From Gymnopilus junonius (lineage: Eukaryota > Basidiomycota > Agaricomycetes > Agaricales > Galerinaceae): a stretch of 64,000 nt of DNA. The translations under genes were made by a program, and so were the position numbers. Below, piece by piece: positions 1 to 10,443 of this stretch. The stretch lies in NCBI GenBank assembly GCA_015501075.1, contig JADNYJ010000160.1:23317-87316 (forward strand), in the 5' to 3' direction. Each line of letters starts with the position of its first letter. The first letter of the stretch is position 1. Under the pieces are notes generated by a model. That model ran no database searches. It was not told the origin of the DNA and saw nothing but the letters and a program-made list of their open reading frames with translations.

Positions 1-304
1 CATGCCCAGGGGTTCTTCAACAAATGTCAAGTCAACATTGACATCCCATCTGGGCCAATGGAAATATGTTGATTAGTGAGTACAACAGAACTCCCCATAT
101 TTGAAGACGCCATGAGGGATCTGAAGAATACACTAGGAATTGGTCCTTGAGGAGTATAATATTGAAAGCAGCGCATTGCTGAATGAAGCATTAGAAATGA
201 ATGTGAGGTTTTCCAAATTTCTTTTCATAGCCAGATCACGTGTTCAACTCTGATGTTATTCCTGAATCCTTGAATCCTTCCACTAAAAGTATGCCTTTTG
301 CACC

Positions 305-657
305 AAGACCCTCAGCCAGCAGTGCAGATGTCCCAAAGCAACTCTTTCTCCTGGGCTTACATCGCAATCGCAAGAGATTATATACCACTGAGGTCCAGTG
401 AACAAGCAGTGAAGATGAGAGGTGCGTCTTATTTACTTGCAGATGTTCTGCAGAGTGGAAGCTGACTTTCCTTTGCTCATTGACTCACAGGTTCCTAGGG
501 GTTGGAAGATATTTATTAGGCACAGCAATCTACTTCATCGCCGCCTTTATAACATCGCCACTTATTACTACAGAGTAAGGAAGCAATTTCATTGCCCTTG
601 GTTTGAGCTTATGACCAAATTCTCAGACCAGCCAAGTTCGCTTTATTGTTCAGGTGG
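305..657 (+). pseudogene. SFT2 vesicle-transport gene fragment
   Basis: This stretch matches the first exons of the intact SFT2 gene at 44.7-45.8 kb. It has the segment leading to the DYIPLRSSEQ-like coding part, the exon encoding the first membrane span, and the short exon around KPAKFAL. The intron between exons 1 and 2 is still recognisable: the 3' part of that intron aligns in both copies. The fragment therefore arose by DNA-level duplication, not retroposition. The frame is broken and later exons are missing. At about 657-660 it is fused directly to LeuRS sequence, a junction the intact loci do not have. Confidence 0.75.
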
Positions 658-1259
658 ATAAACCGCCCTTATGCTGGTGGGCGAGTTCAAGAGACAGCAT
701 GAAGGAGCCAAGACCAAGGTCAGGGACGTAATGATCAAGGAGAACAAGGCATTTGCGAATGTGGAGCCTGAGGGTTTGGTCATCTCAGGCAGCGCAGATG
801 AATGTGTGGTTGCACTGATGGACCAGTGGTACTTGGACTACGGAGAGCCTGAGTAAAGGAAGCAGACTGGGGGGTATGTTGAATGCTTTTGAGATGGTTA
901 TATGTGCTGACTCTTTGAATAGATTGCTGTCAAGGATGAACACGTACTCGCAAGAGACGTGTCATGCCTTCGAGAAGACCTTGGACTGGCTGAACAAGTG
1001 GGCCTGTGCGCATACCTTAGACCGGTAACCGTCCGTCGAATGAGGTTGACGAGGCAAGCAGAGAAACCTCGATTCGACGACCGGTACAGCTGAGTTTAAA
1101 ATGGGGGTGTAATGCTAATGATCGAAAATTGATGATGGAACCGTTTTGGGCGAATGCCCTGTAGGGTAGCGTGTCAAACTAAAAATAGTCAAGCCATTTT
1201 TTCTCTTCACCGTCGCGTCGCGTCGCGTCGTCCTCTCCTCTCGTCGCGTCCTCCACGCG

Positions 1260-1745
1260 ATGGACACCGTCCCTGACCTGCCAACCCACCTTGAAACACT
1301 GAGGGCATGCCCTGCTGCACGTCTGGATGACTTCATACGTGATCTCTCTCTCAATGTCGATGAAAGGATACCCCTTGCTTTCCTGAATGGACTGAATGAC
1401 TCGGACAAGCTTCTCTGCTGGAGAGCGATTCTCATTTGCTATACGGTGACTCAAGGACAACAAATTCCTCGGGAAATTCAATTACGCGCTGTCCTAGTAG
1501 ACTTCAATGGTCTTGATTCACTCATCTCAGCTGGGACCGGTTCCGGCAAGATGTTACCAACTGCTCTGAAGATACTGTTGGACAATCCTGCAGATCATCT
1601 GACTACAATTACTTTATCTCCTTTGAAGTGGTTACAAGTCACCCAAGAAAATGATTTCAATTCTCGCTACAATATCTGCACGGTTGTTATCAACGAAGAC
1701 ACTCCTCGCGATGAGGCTTGGTGGGATGTAAGTCGATGTCAATAA
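1260..1745 (+). CDS. Truncated RecQ/DEAD-type helicase-like ORF in the transposon
   Basis: A 161 aa ORF starting about 25-30 bp inside the left TIR. Around residue 90 it has a Walker A-like motif (AGTGSGKMLPTAL), followed by TLSPLKWLQ, which matches motif Ia in fungal RecQ-like helicases. Before this lies the region that usually precedes the nucleotide-binding loop in those proteins. The DEAD/DEAH box and the second RecA domain are absent, and the ORF stops near a possible splice donor at ~1,729. It is therefore a captured or decayed N-terminal part, not a working helicase. The classical GKT is GKM here. The family call rests on motif memory; the truncation is directly visible. Confidence 0.55.
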   Translation: MDTVPDLPTHLETLRACPAARLDDFIRDLSLNVDERIPLAFLNGLNDSDKLLCWRAILICYTVTQGQQIPREIQLRAVLVDFNGLDSLISAGTGSGKMLPTALKILLDNPADHLTTITLSPLKWLQVTQENDFNSRYNICTVVINEDTPRDEAWWDVSRCQ

Positions 1746-1765
1746 ATTCTCATCAAGTATAGACA

Positions 1766-2140
1766 TTATAACAAAAATGAAGGTCTGCAATACTCGTTGG
1801 CATAACTGTTCCTACGCCATCCCAAATCCACGCGTTCTTGCGCATGAGAACCCATCGAAGCAACTCTTAGATCATTCCCATACTCCAATGTGTTCGAGGG
1901 CGTAGGTCCTGTCGTCTCGTGAGCTGAGTGTTGGAAATCAGAAGGCCCGAGAGATCGAAAAGACGTGTCGGAAGAGTTCCATGGCATCGTGGATGCTCGT
2001 TTTCGTTTTCGTGGTTGCTGTACAGCAGAACTTCCATCTGCACTGAAAGTAGATGTCGATGGAGGTAAATTTGGCGCGTTTTGTAAGGCAACAGCAGAGT
2101 TGACAGAAAAGGTGAAGTTTTCATATGAGGGAAGAGGCAT
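1766..2140 (-). CDS. Unknown ORF in the transposon with basic KRKR cluster
   Basis: A 124 aa minus-strand ORF whose ATG lies just inside the right TIR, mirroring the helicase-like ORF on the other side. It is rich in Ser, Thr and Pro, looks disordered, and contains QPRKRKRAST, which resembles a nuclear localisation signal. No domain is recognised. It may be a degraded exon of the element's second gene, or chance coding. The symmetric position relative to the TIR is the main reason for listing it. Confidence 0.3.
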   Translation of the reverse strand: MPLPSYENFTFSVNSAVALQNAPNLPPSTSTFSADGSSAVQQPRKRKRASTMPWNSSDTSFRSLGPSDFQHSAHETTGPTPSNTLEYGNDLRVASMGSHAQERVDLGWRRNSYANEYCRPSFLL

Positions 2141-3729
2141 ACTAGCGAGCCAACGGGCTGAGGAATTGAGGACGACGTGACGCGACGGGGTGGCGGGAGA
2201 GGAAAAAAATGGCTGGAGCTATTTTTAACTTGACAGGCTACCTTACAGAGCATTCGCCCAAAACGGGCATTCTAAAAGACGTTCCATCATCAATTTTCGA
2301 TCATTAGCACTACACCCCTGTTTTAAACTCAGCTGTACCGGTCGGGGTATCGAGGCACCTCAGCTCATCCGCCTCATACACCGAACGGTCACCGGTCTAC
2401 GCATACCTACGGTCTGGGCTCTAAAATCCCCTAGCATCGTCAGTTTCTAGTCGAGTCCTTGAGTGACTCCACCGTCTACATGAGCTACTACACCGTCACC
2501 CAGTTGCTGCACGGTACATCTACTCCTTTCTTCGTGCATGTATCCACATCGATCTCATACTCAACCCGACAAATACGTCTTCTGCCAGGGCCCTTTCCCT
2601 CCCCAGCTCCTATGCGTCAAAGCCCCGCCAACGCCCTCTGACATGAATACAAGCACTTCTGCCCTTTCGACATCTGCTCTTCTGCCAAGGATCTCGTGCT
2701 TAACTATGTAACGTTTGCCTTATGCAACCACGCCGCTTTGTTCCCGCGGACTAGTTGTCTCTAAGCATGTGCACGAATGGGCACTTGATGCCGAACGGGA
2801 AGAAGATGAGCAAGAGTACACCGACCTCAGTGCCATATGAGCCCTTCGTTTCTGGATTTCCATTGCCAGGAATCTTTGCTAAAGAGGCAAAGGAAAACAT
2901 GCCTTGAACGCTTGAATGAAGGGCATAGCACGATTATCCTTGATCAAACCCTTCTCGACCTGCAGCTCCTTCACTTTGGCATCATCCACCTTGTCCTCTG
3001 CCTTTGAATAGCTCTCCTTCACAATCTGCACACAGGTGTCCTGCCACTCCGGGAAGGCAGTAGCCACGTACACTCTGATAGCCTTGGTCTTTTTCGGGTC
3101 GAACGGTGGCTCTTCACCTCATGGAGCACCGCCCTTATCCTTCATTCCCTTTGCTTTCACCATAGCTTTCAACAATGATGTCTCAGCATCTCTAATGTCT
3201 TGATCGTTCCGCGCATCTACTGCCCAGCCTCGATCAGCGTGGGGTTCACAGGCATAGCGGGTGTGGGCCACAGAGCCAGCTGCACGGATTTGGATTCCTG
3301 TAGGTTGGTGCTCCAGATATGTTCGGCGAAATGGGGCGCGATGGGGGTGACGAGCAGGGCGGCGGTGCGGACGCTGTATATGGCAAGATTCCCTTCCCTT
3401 CCGCCACACCCTGTCCTTCGAGAGCGCTGTCCTGCACGAATTGTTGCATTGCTTCAAAAAGACGCCGAACCTGAGGATGCTACTGTCCTCTCCGTTGAGG
3501 GCAGGCAGAAGGAGGGTGAGCATGGGTGTACGAAAACCATCATTAATTCATCTGAACCTGGTAGTCCCACTTTCGAGTATTATAATGTATAGACTTTCAT
3601 GTACGTGGAGTCAAGTAATGAAGTAATGGCTGTTCTTGTTTTTCTTTTGTTAGTTTAGAAATTGAATGTGGGTTCAGTGCCTCTTTTCGGGGGGAAAACG
3701 GCGCTGGCGTGAAGGTGAATCTATAGCCA

Positions 3730-4938
3730 TTGCAAATGAATGAATTTGGCCATCCTATTTCCTTAACTTTGCATTACAGGACGGTCGAAGTCTACAGCAA
3801 GTTCAAGTTCAAGATCGTGTTGATGATGCCCAAAGGAGGAAATATCGACCGTGGAAACAGTCTGATCATCCGAGAAAAAAAAAACAAGGACATGGTCAAC
3901 ATCCCTCCTCCCACGAAAGCTTCACGTAAATCTCCTGGAAAGCGATTCTTCTCTCTGAATTTCGGAAGCCTAAAAACCTTCAAGATTCAAAGCAATACGA
4001 AGGAGCAGCGTGAACACACTGTCATACCATGTAGTACGTCCCATCCAGTTTGTCCATGTTCAAAAATGAACATCCATTTTTCAGCCATCGACAATCCCCA
4101 AATGTACATGTCTGATTCCTCCATTCACCTCAATGGAATTAGGGAGTGTAGCTGCGCCATCCAGGTAATTTCTTGTTCCTGCATGAGATCAGGACAATAA
4201 TTTGGACTATGACCAGCAAACCTCTCGCAGGAATCAAACACCACCATCCAACATCGTCTCAGTTTTCTCGACTATGTGATATCAGAGCTGCCAGAAGAGG
4301 GGAAAAGACAGTGGACTCCCTCACCACCTCCCCAACCATTCCAACCAATGAATGGATCTGCACTATTACAAACAGAAGAAGCACAACAAGATCATCCCGA
4401 TCTTGATCAGCTTCGTACCTTGTCCTTGTCAGACATGCTCACCATATATCCCAATGATCATGTACCAGCCCCGACAGCACCCTTGATACATGCACCAATT
4501 CCACTTCCCAGTGGTTTCGGAGGGCAGAATCTCAAAAATTTATAGACCATTTCGATGTTACTGAACATTACATGTCCAGCTCCGAGTACCCGCTCGCTGA
4601 GCAGGAGGGCAATCAAACCCCGACGAACGGTCACAGGTAATGTTTAAGGGTTTCGCCTCTCGAAACAGAGACTCATAACAGTGGCTCGGCGCAGGTATCA
4701 GCTGAAGGACAATGATTGTCAAACTTCAGATATGTCCTGCTACCCATCCGCAATGTCAGCGGGACAAAAGCGAAAGGAGCGCGAAGAGGACAGTGAATGG
4801 CCTGCAGAGCTGTCATCTTTGCTATGGGCTTGGCTAAATGGTACTTTCGTTGGCAATGAGCAGGAAATGCCAACTGAGCCGCCATCGTCTCCCAAGCGGC
4901 CGAAATTGGATGTTGTGGCAGCGAACGAACGAACGTGA
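3730..4938 (+). pseudogene. Arm 1 copy of the 3-exon unknown nuclear-like gene
   Basis: Diverged copy of the gene at 52,301-53,591. The three exon blocks are recognisable: the PKGGN..RGNSLIIREKK block at 3,730-4,160, the block with SELPEEGKRQWTPSPPP at ~4,250-4,640, and the C-terminal block with GQKRKEREED and KRPKLDVVAANER at 4,690-4,938. Splice sites at the two intron positions are kept. Reading is broken by a one-base loss at the exon 1/intron 1 junction (~4,165) and by a shift to a stop near 4,545. The copy is therefore probably dead, although its C-terminal exon remains open. Confidence 0.65.
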
Positions 4939-4959
4939 GGTGCCCAGAGTCCTTATTTG

Positions 4960-6117
4960 GTCAAAACCTGACACTGATCAGTAATAACAGATGAACACTA
5001 CCGCAGACACAATACCGAATGTTACAATCCCCGAAGGCAGCAAGTGGGCCTTCGAGCGCGACGTTGACGGGATAGAACGATAGGAAAGATGGAGGACAAC
5101 GTGGTATGTGTGTATAATGTATTTCTTTCATTGTGAACTGCTTGTTTTGTCGCCTCATGGGATTCGACATGGCGTTTCCGAAATTCTTCATTGCTTTTAC
5201 CGAACAAAGTGCTGCAGACGAAAATCAGTAATCCAATATATATGTTTAGTCATAAACTTGACCTACGAAGTCCGCTCTTGATCTTTGAGGCTACGATCTT
5301 TCCGATGGAGCAGGCAGGAAGTTCCCAAGGATGGCCCCTACAGGCAGTGATAACCTGAAGCAGAAGTATATCCTGGTAGTTACAGATCGGATATCACGGG
5401 GAGAAAAGGCAGTTATTCAGGAACGTGCCCAGAATGAAGGATAGTTTCAGTCGGTACCATCCACAAAGAAAACTGCCAGTGAACGGCTCTCCGAAATTGG
5501 TTGGTCTCCAACTGTTCTCTACTGGTACTTCGCTGCCGCCTCTTCTCCCAGCCTCTCGCTGCTGCCACCTTTCCTTCCGGACCAGCTGAAAAGTGGATCA
5601 AGACGATTCCTGTTCAGCTTTGAGGTGCTTTGTCGGATATGCCCAACACATATCCCGACGTACATTCGCCACCAATCTCGACGTCACCTACGAAACATGC
5701 TCCAGGTACACATCCGAGCTAGTTCTGCACAGAGGCGGAACCAGCTTCAATGTCTCTGGGTCATTTGGTTGCACCCATTGAGCGGCAAAAACAGCTCCAG
5801 TGTTCTTCTCCCACCACTACGTTGGGTGACTTAGGACATCTCAGTCAGTGATTGGTGATCATCGCATGACGACCGCTTTGCTATCATTTTCCGATTGGCG
5901 AAGTGTGGATTTGAAGCACAACCTGGAGGCTGCACACTCATAATCAGGCTTATGTCAAGCAAAGGTAAGTTGAACGTACCCAGATGTTTGAAGATCAACA
6001 AACTCTGGGAGTACCATCCACAACGAGAAACAGGGCTATTAAAGCTGGCGATTTGAAAGGATCTCAAACAGCCTCGTGAACAATTTAGTTGAAAAATAAT
6101 ACCCTTCGAGATTCTGA
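4960..6117 (+). other. Arm-conserved region of uncertain coding status
   Basis: This stretch aligns with the minus strand of ~51,190-52,260. Several phrases are conserved between arms, including one around 5,450-5,520 and a Pro/Ser-rich phrase around 5,640-5,700, but no long open frame survives in either arm. It may be 3' exons or UTR of the neighbouring unknown gene, or an independent decayed gene. No domain is recognised. Confidence 0.35.
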
Positions 6118-6126
6118 TGGATATTT

Positions 6127-6862
6127 AGCTGACCCAGTTCTCCCCCACACTGACTTTCCCGAAAAAGAAATAAAGTGCACGTGCACTCTTTCTCCAGGGA
6201 TATGAGGCAATCAATGTTGCCATTTTTAACGGTGAAATGCTCTAGTGGTTAATGTGTCAGTACGGCATAACAACGAGTCTAGTGTTCAACTTCGGCTGAG
6301 TGCAATTTCTTTCTCCTAGCCTTCTCAGTCGCTTTCGCCCTTCCTCGACTTCCTTCAACTGTGTTGGTTATTTGTACTTTTTTTTTTTGCTCATATACAT
6401 TTCACTTTATTTCATTATAATTTTGCCTCAAAATTTTTGTATTTTGTGGTCAGGAGATTTAAACTCGGAAAATAGCCTTAAAATATGTGATTATTACCTC
6501 TCACAGGGTATTTACTACCTTTATAAATAATTTATGGAGACCTGGGTTAATTCAGCAGTCTGAAAAAAATTAAATGGGGTCAAAAAGCCGCCCTTAGACA
6601 ATAAAAGCATCATTAATTTCGATTATTTTCACCCATTTCTCTCATAAACCAGCTTATGTATCTATTTTAGCAATACTATAGTTACTTTACATTATCCTAG
6701 CTCTATAATTTTTTTTGTTACCGAGCTCGCACTGACTTTGAGTTGACTCCGAGACGAGGGTGTCAGTGCGATGTTGCCAAATTGTCAGTGTGGCTGTGTA
6801 TATTACCTTAAAAGGGCCTTCGGTGATTTCCGGATGTCAGTGTGGGGAGAGCAAGGGAACTT
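6127..6862. mobile_element. Non-autonomous DNA element with 8-9 bp target duplication
   Basis: A 736 bp insertion present in arm 1 and absent from arm 2, so the empty site is directly visible at ~51,150. It is flanked by TGGATATTT at 6118-6126 and 6863-6871. The ends carry an imperfect inverted repeat including CCCCACACTGAC on the left and GTCAGTGTGGGG on the right. Internal inverted copies of TCGCACTGAC occur at ~6,727-6,765. The target duplication length fits hAT or Mutator-like elements. No protein is encoded. The interior is AT-rich and holds a tRNA-like pol III box pattern at ~6,230-6,300. Confidence 0.7.
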
Positions 6863-7446
6863 TGGATATTTCCTCAGAATGTCTTCGATGAAGTCCTGGC
6901 AACAATATTGAGATTAACGAGGCAAAGAAGATGCGATTGATAAAAGTCATACTAGAGGCAGGACACCATCGTAGAGTAGTGATATTCGACAACATTGAAG
7001 GTGGGACACAGTGAGTTCAGTTTGAGTCAAACGCTTGGTCCGCTCTGCTCCGCTCCGTCCTCGCTTTGCCCCGTGGAAATTTGATGGCGGCGGCATCCTC
7101 AGTATAATACTATCGCTCAGGTATTGAAATCACCAACCGTGCGGTAGGTTCCAAGAACTTCGACCAATACATTTATTAGAGTACCATTTTCGCTGAGCAT
7201 GATGTTCTGGAATGTGTCAATAATAAGGTATACCTTGGTTTGGGTCGAAAATTTGCATTTTATCTATTCCCATAAATTTGATTAAGAACTAAAATGGCCT
7301 ATCTTGAAAGATATTCTACGTCAGCTTTCAACTACTACCAGCTAGTTGATAAGTCGTAAAATTCCTTCCACTTGGGAATCACCAGGTCGCACTGTCCCGA
7401 CGTGTTTGTTCTGTGTGGCAAATCGTAAAATTATTGACTGAATTTT

Positions 7447-8259
7447 TCAGGGAGTTGTTCTACTTACCAGCCGCAACACAAGATCGACCAGTGTAGCCGC
7501 ATCTCTTGCGGCATTACCCACGAAGCGATATTCGTTTCCGTGACGGAGATAGGCAGAATAAGCTACAGCAATTCCTGTAGTCGCAGCCATACGCGTAGAG
7601 AGGATAGCACCCTCGATTGTCCAGGTAATGATCTCCGGCACTGTCGGAAAAACATCTAGACCACTTCCCTGGTCGCATCCTTGGAGCCGAAAATTGGTGT
7701 TGTATATGTCCGTCCACTTCCTTAAATTTCCAGCGAGGCTGGAGGAGAACACCGCAGTGAGACTGTCTTCCGAAACTTCTTCTTTGTGGCCATCCTTGTC
7801 GGCTGCCCATACGAAGGAGGTTAGGTAGTCGTCGAAAATGTGATATTCATTGGCGTTTTTCCAATTCAATGAGTCTTGATTTTGAGTCAGAGTAATTTCC
7901 TCCTCGTCCGAACAGGGTGTAATCACCACAATAAGGGAATCGCCGCGAGTAGCTGGTACACTTTCATTGGCTGGGGAAATGCAGACGTCCATGCCTGCCA
8001 CTAGTAGATGAATTGTACCCTTGTTTTCTGGAGAAACGCCTGGAACGATAGCTTCGCCGTGGAGCCTTTGAAAAGCTTGAACGAGGCTACTGTCATTAGG
8101 CAAAGGGACGGTTTCTTCTTTATTTTCACGGTCATGATCCTTGTTATCTGCGACAAGATGGAGTGTGGCACCAGGAACTTGCTGCACTAGTCGAGCAAAG
8201 TATACGACCTGATCAAACGTGAAGTAGGGGGCTCCTTCGGGTGGACGTTGGGTTGCCAT
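7447..8259 (-). CDS. Unknown conserved protein, arm 1 copy (270 aa)
   Basis: An uninterrupted 270 aa ORF with no signal peptide or membrane span seen. It starts at the ATG shared with the arm 2 copy, just upstream of a PPEGA-YFTFDQV motif. The N-terminal ~100 residues are divergent; residues ~140-265 are strongly conserved between copies (FDDYLTSFVWAA, NTNFRLQGCDQGSGLDVFPT, IIEGA-like helix, LRHGNEYRFVG). I recognise no family. It is divergent to the small secreted-protein gene ~950 bp away, and the same pairing occurs in arm 2. Arm 1 is otherwise mostly decayed, so an intact frame here suggests recent or continuing selection. Confidence 0.7.
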   Translation of the reverse strand: MATQRPPEGAPYFTFDQVVYFARLVQQVPGATLHLVADNKDHDRENKEETVPLPNDSSLVQAFQRLHGEAIVPGVSPENKGTIHLLVAGMDVCISPANESVPATRGDSLIVVITPCSDEEEITLTQNQDSLNWKNANEYHIFDDYLTSFVWAADKDGHKEEVSEDSLTAVFSSSLAGNLRKWTDIYNTNFRLQGCDQGSGLDVFPTVPEIITWTIEGAILSTRMAATTGIAVAYSAYLRHGNEYRFVGNAARDAATLVDLVLRLVSRTTP

Positions 8260-9140
8260 GTCGTTCGAGTCTTGGAGCTTGGGGGAAACTGGTTACTTCG
8301 AGAAACGACTGATCTGCGGATAAATTATGCATGAACTATTTTTAAATTTCAGGCAGACTTGATTTTATTACGAACGGGGGATGTCCCACTAGAGAACCCC
8401 ACTTCCAGACCCTGTCATTATGGGGTAATAGAAGACGTTTGGAAGCACTTAAGAACAGGTAAACGTGTATGAGTACTTCTACTTCTTTTCAATGGAGGTG
8501 GCCCCCGAGCATGGGGGTGGCGCTGTGAATCGTGGAGTTGCCATTACTTCTGAGAGCCTTTTCTTTACAAGATGAAATCCAAAAGCGGTAGTCCAGTTGC
8601 CAATTTGAGTAACGATTTTGTCCTCCAAGGTTCAGATGACCAGCCGAAGCTTGCACTTGAAGATCAAGTTAACTCGTTTTAGAGTCAAGGCGTTCTATTC
8701 GCAACAGATGCTGATAATCGAAGCAGCGGTCACTGTAAAGTTGCTCGATCCCGTGGTCTTGCAAAACAAGGGCAGGCAAAGACGCCGCAAGCTTCCATTA
8801 CATCCAATGTCCACCACTCATTTAAGTAAAATAATTTGATAATAATGGTTATGGCCATTCCAAGCGATACTGAAAGTGATAAGTCGATATATCGGTCAGT
8901 GAGTGGTCTCCAACTACGGTCAGAGCCGTTAACCATTTATCAGATATAATTTTTCGGATGGCATAGGTTAAGAACCAGGGTTGGAACAATAATCTTATAG
9001 GCTATGGAGACGCCTCTCCAGTATCGTACGTTAGAAGAGAGTCAAGTAGAGTAAACGCGTTCGAGATTACATACTTCGAAATTCGATTTCCAGATGCCTG
9101 GTCATAACTGGCATTGATCGGCAACCTGCCACAGCCAGCA

Positions 9141-9147
9141 TATAAAA
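9141..9147 (+). promoter_or_regulatory. TATA box of the arm 1 secreted-protein gene
   Basis: TATAAAA lies 65 bp before the ATG at 9212. The leader between them is shared with the arm 2 copy (CTCAGCGCAAGC-like phrase), so the promoter was duplicated with the gene. Confidence 0.6.
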
Positions 9148-9211
9148 TCACTCCATCCTCTCTCTGAACTCTTCAGCGCAAGCGATTTACACCTACCAAT
9201 CTACCAACAAA

Positions 9212-9887
9212 ATGCGTTTGTTCAGTTCGTTCCTCGTTGGCTTTTACTTGATCGCCACCCTCGTCTCTGCTCTTGCCGTCATCAACCCGGTTGGTAATGA
9301 TGTCAAGCAATTCAGCGACGGAGAGTTGCTTTCCCCTCGCGGAGATGTTTCTCCTGTAAGCATTTATCGTTCGTCGAACGTTTCCAAGCTTGATTGTATA
9401 TCTCTAGTCTGTGGAGATCCTCGAGCGGTCCCCTCTTTCATTGGTCAGTGTCAGATTATTCTCAGAGTAATATACAATACTCATATTTATCTCTTCGTAG
9501 ACGACCGCGGCCGTTAACCTAACGCCTGAACAGCAGGCGCTCATCAAGGAAGCGCAGGCTAACGGGGTCAAAATAACTGCTGCCAACGTCTTGAACATCT
9601 GGAGGACCACCTTGACCATCCAGGGCATCACCGCCAAGATTTTCTTCCTCGAGAAAGGCAACGCCAATGCTGGAATGCAGCATATCTGGCAGAGGCATAG
9701 CGCAGAATTTACCGCAAAGGGCATCACAGAGGCTGAGATCCCAAACTTGGTGCAACAAGCGACGACCTCTGGGCCCCCATTGGGTACCAGGGAAGGACAC
9801 AGGACGCCCGATTTCAGATTCAGATATAAAATTCAGACCTTGTCGTCGCAATCACGATCGGTAGCAATGGTTTCATTGTCGGCATGA
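9212..9887 (+). pseudogene. Small secreted BECR-nuclease-like protein, frame-decayed copy
   Basis: Exon 1 (9212-9355) encodes a signal peptide (MRLFSSFLVGFYLIATLVSA) and a short linker. Exon 2 (9408-9443) has 12 codons. Exon 3 starts at 9501 and holds the conserved domain with IWRTTLTIQGITAKIFF and GMQHIWQRH. Compared with the arm 2 copy, several small indels after ~9,780 and a one-base loss near 9,830 shift the frame, so the conserved C-terminal strand and its NGFIVGMNPC motif are read out of frame and the protein ends at 9,887. Introns and signal peptide are intact. Probably inactive, unless the altered tail is tolerated. Confidence 0.7.
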
Positions 9888-10033
9888 ACCCTTGCAGTTC
9901 TTCTACTACGTGTTCCGCTGATTGAGTGTTCGAGGGAGCTGAGGAGGAAGGATGTTTGAGTGAGGGAGAAGAGGGTGCATTGGCCGATATTGCGGCCAAT
10001 TAAATCTGTACTGTAAAATGGGGGGAAAATGCA

Positions 10034-10443
10034 TTTTAAGTCTTGAAGAATGTGCTTTGTGAAGTATCAATTGACCGTCCCAAGTTCCTGTAGAAGAGAG
10101 CAGAGTATACTGAGCAAGATGCAGAAAACGGGCCGGTTGTGCCTGAAGGAGCTTCCTTTGAATTTATAGCTCGCCCACCATCCCACAGTAAGCAGAAGGC
10201 CTACTGGTCGGTTCTGAAGCTGTCAAGATATTCAAAGAGCAGGGGCTAATGGGCTAAGACGTAGAGCCTTTCAAATCAATACGAACGGGTACTGAAGCTA
10301 CTGAAGCGTCAATTAGCTGTTTGCGCAAGGTCTGAGAGTTATCTTCCAAATCCGCATAACTCACCCATCAAAGATTTATATTGCAAATGGTATACATAAG
10401 CCTGAATCTGAAACACACAAAAAAAAAGCGATTCCGAAAGTTA
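10034..10443. other. Intergenic, nothing recognised
   Basis: Unique sequence just inside the arm 1 boundary, leading to the 3' end of the GMC gene. No ORF, repeat or RNA gene is seen. Confidence 0.5.

Larger units (their letters stand above)
1018..2399. mobile_element. Long-TIR DNA transposon carrying a helicase-like fragment
   Basis: A 1,382 bp element with terminal inverted repeats of roughly 200 bp. Both ends start TAGACCGGT and share the inner block CGACCGGTACAGCTGAGTTT. It is flanked by an exact 9 bp duplication, CGCATACCT, at 1009-1017 and 2400-2408. The uninterrupted site is visible in the LeuRS copy of arm 2. Long TIRs with a 9 bp target duplication are typical of Mutator-like elements (established knowledge). 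No transposase is visible, so it is probably non-autonomous. Two convergent ORFs start just inside the two TIRs: a helicase-like ORF on the plus strand and an ORF with an NLS-like KRKR cluster on the minus strand. Confidence 0.85.
660..3592 (+). pseudogene. Leucyl-tRNA synthetase remnant, rearranged (arm 1)
   Basis: Decayed copy of the LeuRS gene at 53.7-57.5 kb. 671-856 encodes the stretch ending in [12 protein letters not shown]. 900-1017 and 2400-2820 continue through [12 protein letters not shown] to a KMSK-like motif near 2,800. The transposon at 1018-2399 interrupts the reading. About 2,880-3,385 carries the anticodon-binding/C-terminal region on the minus strand (motif [14 protein letters not shown]). 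From ~3,395 the plus strand resumes with the last exon, ending in EYYNV at 3,592. So a ~0.5 kb piece is inverted inside the copy, and the segment between KMSK and that piece is deleted. It cannot make a synthetase. At two places where arm 2 is frame-broken, this copy keeps the expected frame. Confidence 0.85.
660..10033. repeat. Arm 1 of a large inverted segmental duplication
   Basis: Read on the plus strand, this block matches the minus strand of 46,172-55,810 with the same order of landmarks. These are the LeuRS middle and 3' part, the 3-exon unknown gene, a conserved uncertain region, the unknown ~270 aa gene (7.4-8.3 kb) and the small secreted-protein gene (9.2-9.9 kb). The inner edge is sharp. 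Similarity runs through the AT-rich sequence following the secreted gene (around 9,980-10,033, against 46,172-46,240) and then stops. By eye, identity is moderate with many indels, so the duplication is old. Arm-specific insertions include two transposons here and an F-box pseudogene in the other arm. Confidence 0.85.

Noticed and set aside
1115..1481. Minus-strand ORFs over the helicase fragment
   Set aside because: Overlap the helicase-like frame and TIR in antisense with no family resemblance.
6235..6305. Functional tRNA gene
   Set aside because: Only the A- and B-box-like parts match; the acceptor stem does not pair, so at most a tRNA-derived relic.
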